Shown here in pieces: positions 1 through 9,499 of a stretch of 64,000 bases of DNA (position 1 is the stretch's first letter; the number at the start of each line of letters is the position of its first letter). The notes beneath the pieces were generated by a model, which was not told where the DNA came from, did no database searches, and worked only from the letters and a program-made list of their open reading frames with translations. Source of the stretch: Promineifilum sp. (GTDB lineage: Bacteria > Chloroflexota > Anaerolineae > Promineifilales > Promineifilaceae); NCBI GenBank assembly GCA_017983515.1, contig JAGOBF010000016.1, positions 1-64,000 on the forward strand, given 5' to 3'. The position numbers were made by a program, and so were the translations under genes.

Positions 1-71
1 GTTGACTATTAGTGACAAATGTAATGGAAAATAAAGGCAAAAGGCATAACGCGATGTGTCATAGAGGAGAG

Positions 72-143
72 TACCCCCGACAGGACTCGAACCTGTGCAC
101 CTGGCTTCGGAGGTCAGTGCTCTATCCTCTGAGCTACGGGGGC
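72..143 (-). tRNA. tRNA-Arg (anticodon CCG)
   Basis: Read on the minus strand, the 72 nt fold as a full cloverleaf: 7-bp acceptor stem, D stem GCTC/GAGC, anticodon loop CTCCGAA with anticodon CCG, a 4-nt variable loop, and T arm ACAGG-TTCGAGT-CCTGT. It decodes CGG (Arg). The anticodon stem has an A-C mismatch (positions 30/40), and the acceptor stem closes with a G1-U72 wobble. No CCA is encoded; the discriminator base is A. It stands alone, downstream of its own promoter-like sequence. Confidence 0.93.
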
Positions 144-156
144 TTAATGTGGGTGG

Positions 157-185
157 ATTTTCCCATAGGGGACGGCAGTTGTCAA
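157..185 (-). promoter_or_regulatory. Predicted promoter of tRNA-Arg
   Basis: On the minus strand a perfect -35 TTGACA (180-185) is followed after 17 bp by GAAAAT (157-162, 4/6 match to TATAAT), placing the start of transcription a few bases before the mature tRNA 5' end at 143. Pattern match only. Confidence 0.5.
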
Positions 186-314
186 TTTCGCTGTTAATTA
201 AACCAGGGTCCCTGGGTCATCGGCCGCCCCTGTAGCGCCGGTCTCTCGGCCGGCCCCGCTAACCCACTTTCCTGCTCAGCGAGTCTCTCCTTGGGGTGAG
301 CGACGCTCTCCACT

Positions 315-1049
315 CTACTTCACGAAGATCGTCAACAGCGCGTAGATCAGCACCCCGGCCAGATATAGAATACCGGCGAAGCTCGGTTCGCCGGCCTTGT
401 TGGCCTCAGGGATCATGCTCTGGGTAACGGTCGTGATCAGAAAGCCGGAAGCAAGGGCGATCAGGGCCAAACGCAAGTCTAGCGCTACGTTGCGAAGCAG
501 CAGGAACCCGACCATGGCTCCCACGAGGACGCACAAGAAATAGGCAATTGAGAGCAGCCGGCGATTCTCTTTGGATACGCCCTGGCGCTTGGCGGTCGAA
601 GTTGTCACGAAAGCCAGTGGCAGGGTGCTAATCGCCATACCCAGAGCCAGCAAGAGGCCAGTCATCACCGTCAGCGTCGCGCCAATGCCGATCACGATGC
701 CGTCGATCACCAGGTCGACCAGGATACCGACGTACAGCCCCAGCGAGATCGCGGTTGAGCCGGATTTCGCCGCCCGATCGGCCATCTTTTGTGCCGAATA
801 ATATTCGAAAACGACGTATAGCGCGCCACCGATGAAAAACATCAGGGCGACGGCCACCAGGGAGCCATCGCGTACGGCGGGCGGCATCAAGCTGAGGGCT
901 ACGAGGGCGGTGATGATCCCCGCCGCGAACTGGAGCGCGCCGCTGACGATGCGTGGCGGTGCGTCGAAGCGCTCAGCGATGGGCGCACCGAGATAGGTGA
1001 GAAAAGCGGCCAGGAGGGCGACGCCGAGGACGAGTAGGAAATCATTCAT
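315..1049 (-). CDS. ZIP-family-like metal transporter (atypical)
   Basis: 244-residue polytopic membrane protein with about eight hydrophobic segments; length and layout fit bacterial ZIP (ZupT-like) divalent-metal transporters. ZIP proteins normally carry a HNxPEG-type motif in TM4 and a second His/Glu motif in TM5. Here the TM4 position reads IDGIVIGIG and the TM5 position AISTLPLAFV, so the metal-binding histidines are missing. Metal transport is therefore uncertain; it may be a degenerate or substrate-shifted ZIP-like protein. The ATG start overlaps the end of the upstream MFS gene by 8 bp, indicating one transcript and translational coupling. Confidence 0.7.
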   Translation of the reverse strand: MNDFLLVLGVALLAAFLTYLGAPIAERFDAPPRIVSGALQFAAGIITALVALSLMPPAVRDGSLVAVALMFFIGGALYVVFEYYSAQKMADRAAKSGSTAISLGLYVGILVDLVIDGIVIGIGATLTVMTGLLLALGMAISTLPLAFVTTSTAKRQGVSKENRRLLSIAYFLCVLVGAMVGFLLLRNVALDLRLALIALASGFLITTVTQSMIPEANKAGEPSFAGILYLAGVLIYALLTIFVK

Positions 1050-2742
1050 GGGATTTAAAAGAGGAACGTTGTCTTCCCTTGGCGCGTGCGGGTTTTTTGG
1101 AGCGCTTGTCGGGTTTGGCAGTGGGCCGCGGGGCGGGAGGATCGTCTGGATTGTAGTCCGGTAGACCCAGCGCCGGGAAGATCGCCAGCAGTGAGAAGCC
1201 GGCCAGGATCAGGAAGGACGCACGCAACGCCCGGAGCCGGGCCGCTTCGTTGATCTGTACGGCCGTGGCCACCTGTTCGGGCGTGGCCGTCGTCTCCGCC
1301 AGCACCTCGTCCAATTGGTCGTTGCTGATGAAGTCGATACTGTCCAGATTTACCTGGCGCTTCAGTGTGTCGGGAATGGGGGCCTGAACGAGGCTCGTCG
1401 TCACGATCAGGCCCAGCAAGCCGACGGCGACAAGGCCGGCGAAAGCGGTACCCAGCGCCGTGGACAAGTTGTTGGCGACGCCACGCAGTGCGCCGACATC
1501 GCCGGCCATTTCCTTGGGCGATGAAGACACCATGACGTTGAACAGCAAGGTTAACAGCGCGCCTTCGGCCAGACCAAGCACGATAAGGCTGAGGATCACC
1601 ATCGGGGTGCCCCATTCGTTGCTGATCGTAAAGGCGAGGGAAGTCAGCCCAACCGCGACCAGGAAGAAGGCGACGACAGCTATCCGGCGCGGGGTTAGGC
1701 GGTCATATAGGCGGACGATGGTGATAGCCGCCGTGGCAATTGACAAGGTGTAGGGGACAACGGCGACGGCCGTGAAGAGACTGGTCTGTCCCTGCACGAT
1801 TTGAATGTACAGGGGAATCAGGAAGTTGACTGCTGGGCCAAGCGCGCCGATGATCAGCAAGGCCACGATGGTGGCGCGCTCGTGCGAAGTGTTGAGTACT
1901 TCCAGGGGCAGAAGCGGCGGCTTGTCCAAAGCCACTCGCTGTTGCGACCAGGCGAAGAAGGCCTGCCCCAGCATTAGGCCGAATATGATGAACAGCAGCG
2001 CCGGCGACAGTCCAAGCAGATTGAACGGCGCATCGGCATTGGCCAACACGACGCCCCACATGTTGAGGTTATTGAAGCCGAAGCTGATCAGGATAATGCC
2101 GATCGCCGCCAGCGCCGCGCCGATGAAATCGATCTTCACGCCCGATTGGCGCGGAACCGGCTTCAGGCGGAAGCTCAGGACGAAGATAATAACGGACAGG
2201 AACAGGAGCAGCCCGAAAGAGTAGCGCCAACTCAAAACCGTGCCCAGGAAGCCGGCTATGAAGAAGGCCAATGCTCCCGCCAGGGCCGGTGATCCGGCCA
2301 ATATGCCCAATGCCTGCGCCTTTTGCTTGCCCTGGTAGTTGAAGGCGATGAGCACCACCAATGTGGGCACCAGCGCGGCCGCGGCCAGGCCGGCCAGCGC
2401 CTGCGACAGATTCATCATCTCCGCGCTCGAACTGAAGGCCATCATGCCCATGGCCGCTCCATGCGCCAGCACCATCACCTGAAATACCAGGCGCTCGCCA
2501 AATATCTTGCCCAGCTTGGCCCCCACCATGACGAAAGCGGCGACGAATAGGGAATAGACGACCAGCGCCGTCCCCACGCTCGTGGAGGGAATATTGAGCT
2601 CTTCGACGATGGGGCCGATTGAAACCGGTATGGCGTTGACATTGAAAGCCATCTGAATTTGCGCCAGCACGATGACGCCCATGGCTAACCAGGATACCTG
2701 TTGGGCCGTATCCGTGGTGTTGGGGGTGGGTTGCTTGTTCAT
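1042..2742 (-). CDS. MFS transporter, DHA2-like (14 TM)
   Basis: 566-residue major facilitator superfamily protein. The N-terminal half carries typical MFS helices (NAIPVSIGPIVEELN, then a GAKLGKIFGERLVFQ loop equivalent to the family's motif A region), and the pattern fits the 14-helix drug/H+ antiporter 2 group. The extra-long loop around residues 470-500 is polar, and the C-terminus ends in a Lys/Arg-rich cytoplasmic tail of about 35 residues, which the overlapping ZIP-like start lies within. The substrate cannot be told from sequence. ATG start; no strong Shine-Dalgarno is visible. First gene of a two-gene unit with the ZIP-like gene. Confidence 0.85.
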   Translation of the reverse strand: MNKQPTPNTTDTAQQVSWLAMGVIVLAQIQMAFNVNAIPVSIGPIVEELNIPSTSVGTALVVYSLFVAAFVMVGAKLGKIFGERLVFQVMVLAHGAAMGMMAFSSSAEMMNLSQALAGLAAAALVPTLVVLIAFNYQGKQKAQALGILAGSPALAGALAFFIAGFLGTVLSWRYSFGLLLFLSVIIFVLSFRLKPVPRQSGVKIDFIGAALAAIGIILISFGFNNLNMWGVVLANADAPFNLLGLSPALLFIIFGLMLGQAFFAWSQQRVALDKPPLLPLEVLNTSHERATIVALLIIGALGPAVNFLIPLYIQIVQGQTSLFTAVAVVPYTLSIATAAITIVRLYDRLTPRRIAVVAFFLVAVGLTSLAFTISNEWGTPMVILSLIVLGLAEGALLTLLFNVMVSSSPKEMAGDVGALRGVANNLSTALGTAFAGLVAVGLLGLIVTTSLVQAPIPDTLKRQVNLDSIDFISNDQLDEVLAETTATPEQVATAVQINEAARLRALRASFLILAGFSLLAIFPALGLPDYNPDDPPAPRPTAKPDKRSKKPARAKGRQRSSFKSHE

Positions 2743-2850
2743 AGAATTATGATGGTGCCCGGAGATAGACTTGACGGGCCTGACAGGTCAACGATAGGGG
2801 CGTTGCTTAGCCTGAGCCTCGCACGCCGACCGGACAGGTGTTTTCATCGG

Positions 2851-4095
<1,245 letters not shown>

Positions 4096-4199
4096 AATGG
4101 CCTTGCGATGATCGTCAAATCGACCCGACACTCAACGAGTGACAGTAACCCGAAGGCCGCTGCCACTCGCCGAACGCGCGGCCGATTCATTTCGGATGG

Positions 4200-5840
4200 T
4201 TAAATGCCGACCGGGTAGCCCGGCCCTAGCGGAATTCCCAAAAGGTACCAGAGGACGAACAGCACGATCCACACCACGGTGAGGATCAGTGTGTAGGGCA
4301 ACATGAGGGCGATGACCGTACCAATGCCCACGTCTTTCTGATAGCGTTGCATCACGATGATGATGAAGGGCAGATACACCATCAACGGCGTAATGACGTT
4401 CATGGGCGAGTCGCCAACCCGGTAAGCGGCCAGGACGGTCTGTGGCGCCGTGCCCAATCGCATAAATAGCGGGACGAAGATGGGCGCGAAGATGGCCCAC
4501 TTGGGCATTGAACCGGGAATGATGATGTCCAGGAGCAAGATCACGACCATGAACCCGATCAATAGGGGTATTGCGCCAATGTTGGCCTGCTCCAGCCATC
4601 CCGCCAGCGTGACAGCCAGGACGCTGGGCATATTGCTGAAGTTGAAATAGGCGATGAACTGGGCGATCATCAGGAGCATGAAGACCAGGCCGGCCAGACT
4701 GGCAAACGTCTTGGTTATGGCCTTGATGACGTCGCCACTGCCCTGGAGCGTCTTGGCACCCATGCCATAGGCGATGCCGGCGATCAGGAAAACCAGCATG
4801 ATGATGAACAGCAAGCTGTCCATGAATGGCGTCGCACCGATGATGCCGCCGGTCATCGGGTCGCGCAAGGGCGCACCCGACGGCAGGGTCAGAAGCAAGA
4901 TCAAGGCGACGAAGACCAGCGTAGCCAACCCCGCGAAGCGCATGCCCCGCGCCTGCGCGGCTTTGTCGATAGGTTGGTCAGTCGCTGCTCCATCGACCTG
5001 ATCACCCGCCGGCTCATACTTGCCCAGTCGCGGTTCGACGATGCGATCGGTGACGATAGCGGCCACGATGCTCAAGATGAGCGCCATGACGACTTGAAAG
5101 TAGAAGTTGGCGACGATCGTGATCGGCTCGCCGCCGGCCAACGAGATGGCCTCGTTGGTGATTTCGGTCAACATGGCGTCGAGCGGCGTGATAAGAAGGT
5201 TCACCGCGAAAATAGCGCTGACGCCGCCGTAGGCGGCGGCGACGCCGGCCAGTGGATGTCGCTTCACGCTGAGGAAGGCGGCCGCGCCCAGTGGTATGAG
5301 GATCAAGTATCCCGCGTCCGTCGCCACGCTCGACAGCACACCGACAAAGATGATGATGAAGGACAGCGCCCACCGTGGCGATATTGCTACCAATTTGTGG
5401 ATTAGGGCCGTCATCAGCCCCGACTCCTCGGCCACGCCCGCGCCCATCATCGCCACAAAGACGACGGCTACGACACTGAACCCGGCGAAATTCGGGAGGA
5501 AGGATGTGAAAATAAAACGAATCCCCTCCACCGTCAAGAGGCTGCGGATAGGGATGGTCTGCGTCTTGATCTCGTACTCAACGCCGTAGGGATCGGTTGG
5601 ATAGCTCTCGCCGGGCGCGACTGTGTCCTCATAAAAATTCAGTTCCGACGGTACGGTGTTGGGCACGGCGATGTCTTCAGTGACGCTGACGCCCATCACG
5701 TACAGGATATGGGACAGGACGATGACACCGATAATGAGATATAGAAACATCAGTACCGGATGGGGTACTTTGTTCCCTATTCTTTCAACAGTACCAAGCC
5801 ACCCCGGTTTTTTCTCGGTTGCTGCGGCCGCGTTTGCCAT
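4200..5840 (-). CDS. AbgT-family transporter
   Basis: 546-residue polytopic membrane protein. The N-terminal 'ERIGNKVPHPVLMFLYL' and the conserved GAGVAEESGLMTALI, ATDAGYLILIPL and GDSPMNVITPLMVYLPF segments are typical of the AbgT family (E. coli AbgT takes up p-aminobenzoyl-glutamate; Neisseria MtrF acts on sulfonamides). A strong GGAGGAG Shine-Dalgarno lies 5 nt before the ATG. It sits between two M20 peptidase genes on the same strand, reminiscent of the E. coli abgABT arrangement in which an M20 hydrolase cleaves the imported conjugate. Substrate is inferred, not shown. Confidence 0.9.
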   Translation of the reverse strand: MANAAAATEKKPGWLGTVERIGNKVPHPVLMFLYLIIGVIVLSHILYVMGVSVTEDIAVPNTVPSELNFYEDTVAPGESYPTDPYGVEYEIKTQTIPIRSLLTVEGIRFIFTSFLPNFAGFSVVAVVFVAMMGAGVAEESGLMTALIHKLVAISPRWALSFIIIFVGVLSSVATDAGYLILIPLGAAAFLSVKRHPLAGVAAAYGGVSAIFAVNLLITPLDAMLTEITNEAISLAGGEPITIVANFYFQVVMALILSIVAAIVTDRIVEPRLGKYEPAGDQVDGAATDQPIDKAAQARGMRFAGLATLVFVALILLLTLPSGAPLRDPMTGGIIGATPFMDSLLFIIMLVFLIAGIAYGMGAKTLQGSGDVIKAITKTFASLAGLVFMLLMIAQFIAYFNFSNMPSVLAVTLAGWLEQANIGAIPLLIGFMVVILLLDIIIPGSMPKWAIFAPIFVPLFMRLGTAPQTVLAAYRVGDSPMNVITPLMVYLPFIIIVMQRYQKDVGIGTVIALMLPYTLILTVVWIVLFVLWYLLGIPLGPGYPVGI

Positions 5841-5973
5841 TATTCTCCTCCACCTAAATTAGGCCGATTATGTTGTCAACGATGATTAAGCTGTTTATGG
5901 ACGGAGTGCCGGCTTCCTCAAATCGGCGCTTTTGCGACTGCCAGGCCCATCTCTCGGTCCAAAAGTCAAGTTC

Positions 5974-7362
5974 TTAGCCGGCCGCCTCGGCCAGTTCTTC
6001 CAGATAAACGATGGCCGTCGCGATCCCTCGCTCGAACATCTCGATGCTATAGCGTTCGTTGGGCGAATGCAGCCCGTCGTCGTCCAAACCATAGCCCATC
6101 ATGACGACTGGAATATGCATCATCGCGGCGATCTCGGCCACGACGGGGATGCTGCCGCCGCCGCGCGTGAACACCGGCTCGGCTCCCCAACCCTTCTCGT
6201 AGGCGCGCGAAGCAGCCTGCATTTCCGGGATGTCGAAGGGGAACAGCGCCGGCTTGCCGGTGGTGATTAACTTTAACTCGACCTGGACGGTTGGCGGGGC
6301 CAGGGAATCGACATAGGCCTTGAATAGATCGAAGATCTTATGCGGATCCTGATTGCCCACCAGACGGGAACTGATTTTAGCTCCCGCCTTGGCCGGAACG
6401 ATGGTCTTCGGGCCGGGGCCGGACCAGCCGCTCCACAAGCCATTGATGTCCAGCGTCGGCCGGGCGGAGATTCGCTCGCGAATGTTATACTGGGCATCGC
6501 CCCACACAGCCGGGACGCCCGTCGAATTCTTGTATTGTTCCTCGGTGAGGTCGGTCTTGGCGATCATCGCCCGTTCCTCACCCGTCAGAGGCACGACGTC
6601 ATCGTAGAAGCCGGGCACGGCGATGGTGTGGTCGGAGTTGTAGAGCTTGCCGAGGATCTCGACCAGGGCCAGGGCGGGATTGTGCACCGCGCCGCCCCAG
6701 AGCCCGCTGTGCAGATCGTCGGACGGGCCTTGGATCTCGATCTCCATATAGGTCATCCCGCGCAGGCTGTGCAGGATGGCCGGCTCGTCGATGCTGCGCA
6801 TGGACGAGTCGCTGATGATGCAGACGTCGGCGTCCAGCAGGTCGAGATGCTCCTCGATGAAGGGCACGAGGTTGGGTGAAGAGATTTCTTCCTCGCCCTC
6901 CAGCAGGATTTTCACGTTGACCGGCGCGCGGCCGGCGGTTTTCAGATAGGACTCCAGCGCCTTGACGTGGATGAAGAGTTGGCCCTTGTCGTCCGTTGCG
7001 CCGCGGGCATAAATCTTGCCGTCCTTCACGACGGGTTCGAACGGATCCGTATGCCAGCCGTCTTCCATCAGGGCCGGCACGACATCGTAATGACCGTAGA
7101 CCAGCACCGTGGGACGGTCCGGGCCTGCGCCCAACCATTCGCCGTAGACCACCGGGTGGCCGGCCGTGGGCATTATCTGGACGTTGTCCAGACCCAGTTC
7201 GCGCATGTGGCTTTCCAGCCATTCCGCCATGTGGCGAATATCACCGGCGTGGGCTGGATCGCCGCTGAGGCTGGGGATACGCAGCATCTCGATGAGTTCG
7301 TGCTGGAATCTTTCGGCATTTTGCCGAGCATATTGGCGCGCAGCATCGCTCAAGTCGGACAT
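5974..7362 (-). CDS. M20-family dipeptidase
   Basis: 462-residue cytosolic metallopeptidase of the M20A/CNDP-like type. Metal ligands are visible in order: VYGHYDVVP (His, Asp), GATDDKGQ (bridging Asp), EGEEEISSP (Glu pair), the SDSS segment, and the terminal DGLHSPNERY (His). The insert around residues 200-330 (LHSGLWGG and following) is the dimerisation lid. AGGAGA lies 7 nt before the ATG. It is upstream of abgT and pepT on the same strand (133-bp gap), so the three may form a peptide or aminoacyl-conjugate utilisation unit. Confidence 0.92.
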   Translation of the reverse strand: MSDLSDAARQYARQNAERFQHELIEMLRIPSLSGDPAHAGDIRHMAEWLESHMRELGLDNVQIMPTAGHPVVYGEWLGAGPDRPTVLVYGHYDVVPALMEDGWHTDPFEPVVKDGKIYARGATDDKGQLFIHVKALESYLKTAGRAPVNVKILLEGEEEISSPNLVPFIEEHLDLLDADVCIISDSSMRSIDEPAILHSLRGMTYMEIEIQGPSDDLHSGLWGGAVHNPALALVEILGKLYNSDHTIAVPGFYDDVVPLTGEERAMIAKTDLTEEQYKNSTGVPAVWGDAQYNIRERISARPTLDINGLWSGWSGPGPKTIVPAKAGAKISSRLVGNQDPHKIFDLFKAYVDSLAPPTVQVELKLITTGKPALFPFDIPEMQAASRAYEKGWGAEPVFTRGGGSIPVVAEIAAMMHIPVVMMGYGLDDDGLHSPNERYSIEMFERGIATAIVYLEELAEAAG

Positions 7363-7835
7363 GACTACTCTCCTGTAAATGCATAGACTCCCGCTTGCCC
7401 GCTAATGAACCCTGTCATCAGCCCTGATGGGCATCGGCATTGAAAAGGATTGGCTATATTCAGCCTCACCCAGGGGAATCAGGTTTCTCGCCAAAGAACT
7501 CACTGATTGGCAGTTGTCCCGGGTCGAACGCTACGACTCTGTCGTCAGTCATTTAGCCACCTGAATCATCCGAGTCCTGATCTATCGACCTGACCCGTTA
7601 GACGGCTCGAACCACTCTCCCATATTTACTTGTCATGCAAGACACGGGCATTGTTGCGAGGTGGCCTTGCGACGATGTGGGCATCAATTCACCAATACGA
7701 AGATTATGGATAATATTGGAAACTAGTCAATAGCGAATCAAATGAGCGGGGCGGCCTGCCGAAACGAAACCTCGGCCGTGTCGCCTCGCTCCTATTCGTT
7801 GTGGATGCCCGCCGGATGAGGGCCGCAAATTAGGT
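7363..7835. other. Intergenic region, no gene recognised
   Basis: 473 bp between the dipeptidase start and the end of malQ. Both strands were read: no plausible small gene, tRNA or strong terminator was seen. A short palindrome CATCAG-CC-CTGATG lies at about 7418-7431. The stretch is less GC-rich than its neighbours and presumably holds the dipeptidase promoter. Confidence 0.5.
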
Positions 7836-9383
7836 CTATGGGCTGGTGCTCTCCACTGGTTTGACCGTTTCCAGTGGCACGCGCCCATACAGATGGGCCA
7901 GCTCGGCCAGTCCCATGGCGATGCCCGGCGCGCGGGCGCTGAACATCGCCCGCGTGTAGCGCCACCGCCACCAGCCGCCTTCCCGGCCGGGGTAGTTCAT
8001 CCGCGCCTCGTTGCCCAGCACGAACAGGTCCTGCATGGGGATGATCGCCATGTCGGCCACCGAAGCATGGGCCAGCCGAATCAAATCCCACACGATGTCA
8101 CGGCCGGAAGAGACCGTGTAACGGCGAAGGTGATCGCGCTCGTCTTCGGTGGCGTTCAGATACCAGCCCAGGGTGGTCTCGTTATCATGGGTGCCGGTGT
8201 AGACGATGGTGTTATGAATGTAATTGTAGGGCAGGAAGCTGCTGTTGCGCGTGCCGCCAAAGGCGAATTGCAGTATACGCATGCCGGGGAAGTCGAAGCG
8301 GTCGCGAAGATCTTCGACCTCCGGCGTGATGACGCCCAGATCCTCGGCGATGATAGGCAGTTCGCCCAACTTGCCCTGGATGGCCTCGAAGACGGCCGCG
8401 TCCGGCCCTTTGACCCAACGGCCGATGACGGCCGTCGGCTCAGAGGACGGGATCTCCCAATAGGCCTCGAAGCCCCGAAAGTGATCAATACGCACGATGT
8501 CGGCCTGGACGAGGTTCATATGGATACGCCGCACCCACCAGTCGTAGTTGTCGGCGGTGAAGGCCTCCCAGCGGTAGAGGGGGTTGCCCCACCGCTGGCC
8601 AGTGGCGCTGAAGTAGTCGGGCGGTACGCCGGCGACCACCGATGGCGCGCCATCCTTGTCCAGATAAAACAGTTCCGGATGGGCCCAAACGTCGGCGCTG
8701 TCATAGGCGACGAAGATGGGCAGATCGCCGATGATCTTGATGCCCTGGCCGTTGGCGTAGGCCTTCAGCGCCAGCCACTGTTTGTAAAACAGGAATTGCT
8801 GGAACTTGTGGCCCGCGATCTCGTTCGCCAACTGGGTGGCCCACTGCTTCATGGCCCTGACCTGTCGCCTGGCGATTTGTTTGGGCCAGGTGTTCCAGAC
8901 GCCGCCGTCCTGTTCCTTGTGATGCTCTTTGAGGGCCATGAACAGGGCGTAGTCGTCGAGCCAGTAGGCTGTGTTTTGGCAGAATCGTTTGTATTCCTCG
9001 TGTTGGGCCTCATCGCCAACGGTCAGAAAGTGGTCGTGGGCCTGATTCAGCAGAGCCCTCTTATAATCGATCACCGGCCCGAAATCGACCTCGCCGGCCG
9101 GGAAGTCGGGCACGTCTTCGATGGCCTCGGCCGGCAGGTAGCCTTCGGCCACCAAACGATCGGGGCTTATCAACAACGGATTTCCGGCAAACGCAGAAAA
9201 AGATTGGTAGGGCGAGTCGCCGTAGCCCGTGGGGCCAAGCGGCAGAAGCTGCCATAGTTGCTGTCTGGCGGCCACCAGGAAATCAACAAAGTGATAGGCG
9301 TTATCACCCAAATCGCCGATGCCGTAACGGCCGGGCAAGCTGGTTGGGTGGAGCAAGACCCCCGCGGCGCGTTCAAATCTCAT
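7836..9383 (-). CDS. malQ: 4-alpha-glucanotransferase (amylomaltase)
   Basis: GH77 enzyme of 515 residues that moves maltosyl and longer glucan segments between alpha-1,4-glucans. The N-terminus GVLLHPTSLPGRYGIGDLG and the catalytic blocks RIDHFRGFEAYWEIP (nucleophile Asp), IAEDLGVITPEV (acid/base Glu) and GTHDNETTLGWY (transition-state Asp) are all present. AGGAGA lies 8 nt before the ATG. Length is normal for bacterial MalQ of the short type. Together with glgA upstream on the same strand it points to glycogen/maltodextrin metabolism. Confidence 0.96.
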   Translation of the reverse strand: MRFERAAGVLLHPTSLPGRYGIGDLGDNAYHFVDFLVAARQQLWQLLPLGPTGYGDSPYQSFSAFAGNPLLISPDRLVAEGYLPAEAIEDVPDFPAGEVDFGPVIDYKRALLNQAHDHFLTVGDEAQHEEYKRFCQNTAYWLDDYALFMALKEHHKEQDGGVWNTWPKQIARRQVRAMKQWATQLANEIAGHKFQQFLFYKQWLALKAYANGQGIKIIGDLPIFVAYDSADVWAHPELFYLDKDGAPSVVAGVPPDYFSATGQRWGNPLYRWEAFTADNYDWWVRRIHMNLVQADIVRIDHFRGFEAYWEIPSSEPTAVIGRWVKGPDAAVFEAIQGKLGELPIIAEDLGVITPEVEDLRDRFDFPGMRILQFAFGGTRNSSFLPYNYIHNTIVYTGTHDNETTLGWYLNATEDERDHLRRYTVSSGRDIVWDLIRLAHASVADMAIIPMQDLFVLGNEARMNYPGREGGWWRWRYTRAMFSARAPGIAMGLAELAHLYGRVPLETVKPVESTSP

Positions 9384-9499
9384 GAATGGCTTCTCCTGTT
9401 AGATAAATTGCGTTGGCCGACTTTCCCGGGAAGGGGAGTAATGACACAGGTTGGGAAAAATACATCCACGACCCCATTCCATCGTCCGCCAATAGATTA

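Noticed and set aside
7418..7431. Short palindrome CATCAG-CC-CTGATG upstream of the dipeptidase
   Set aside because: Only 6 bp per arm and no nearby regulator; not enough for an operator call.
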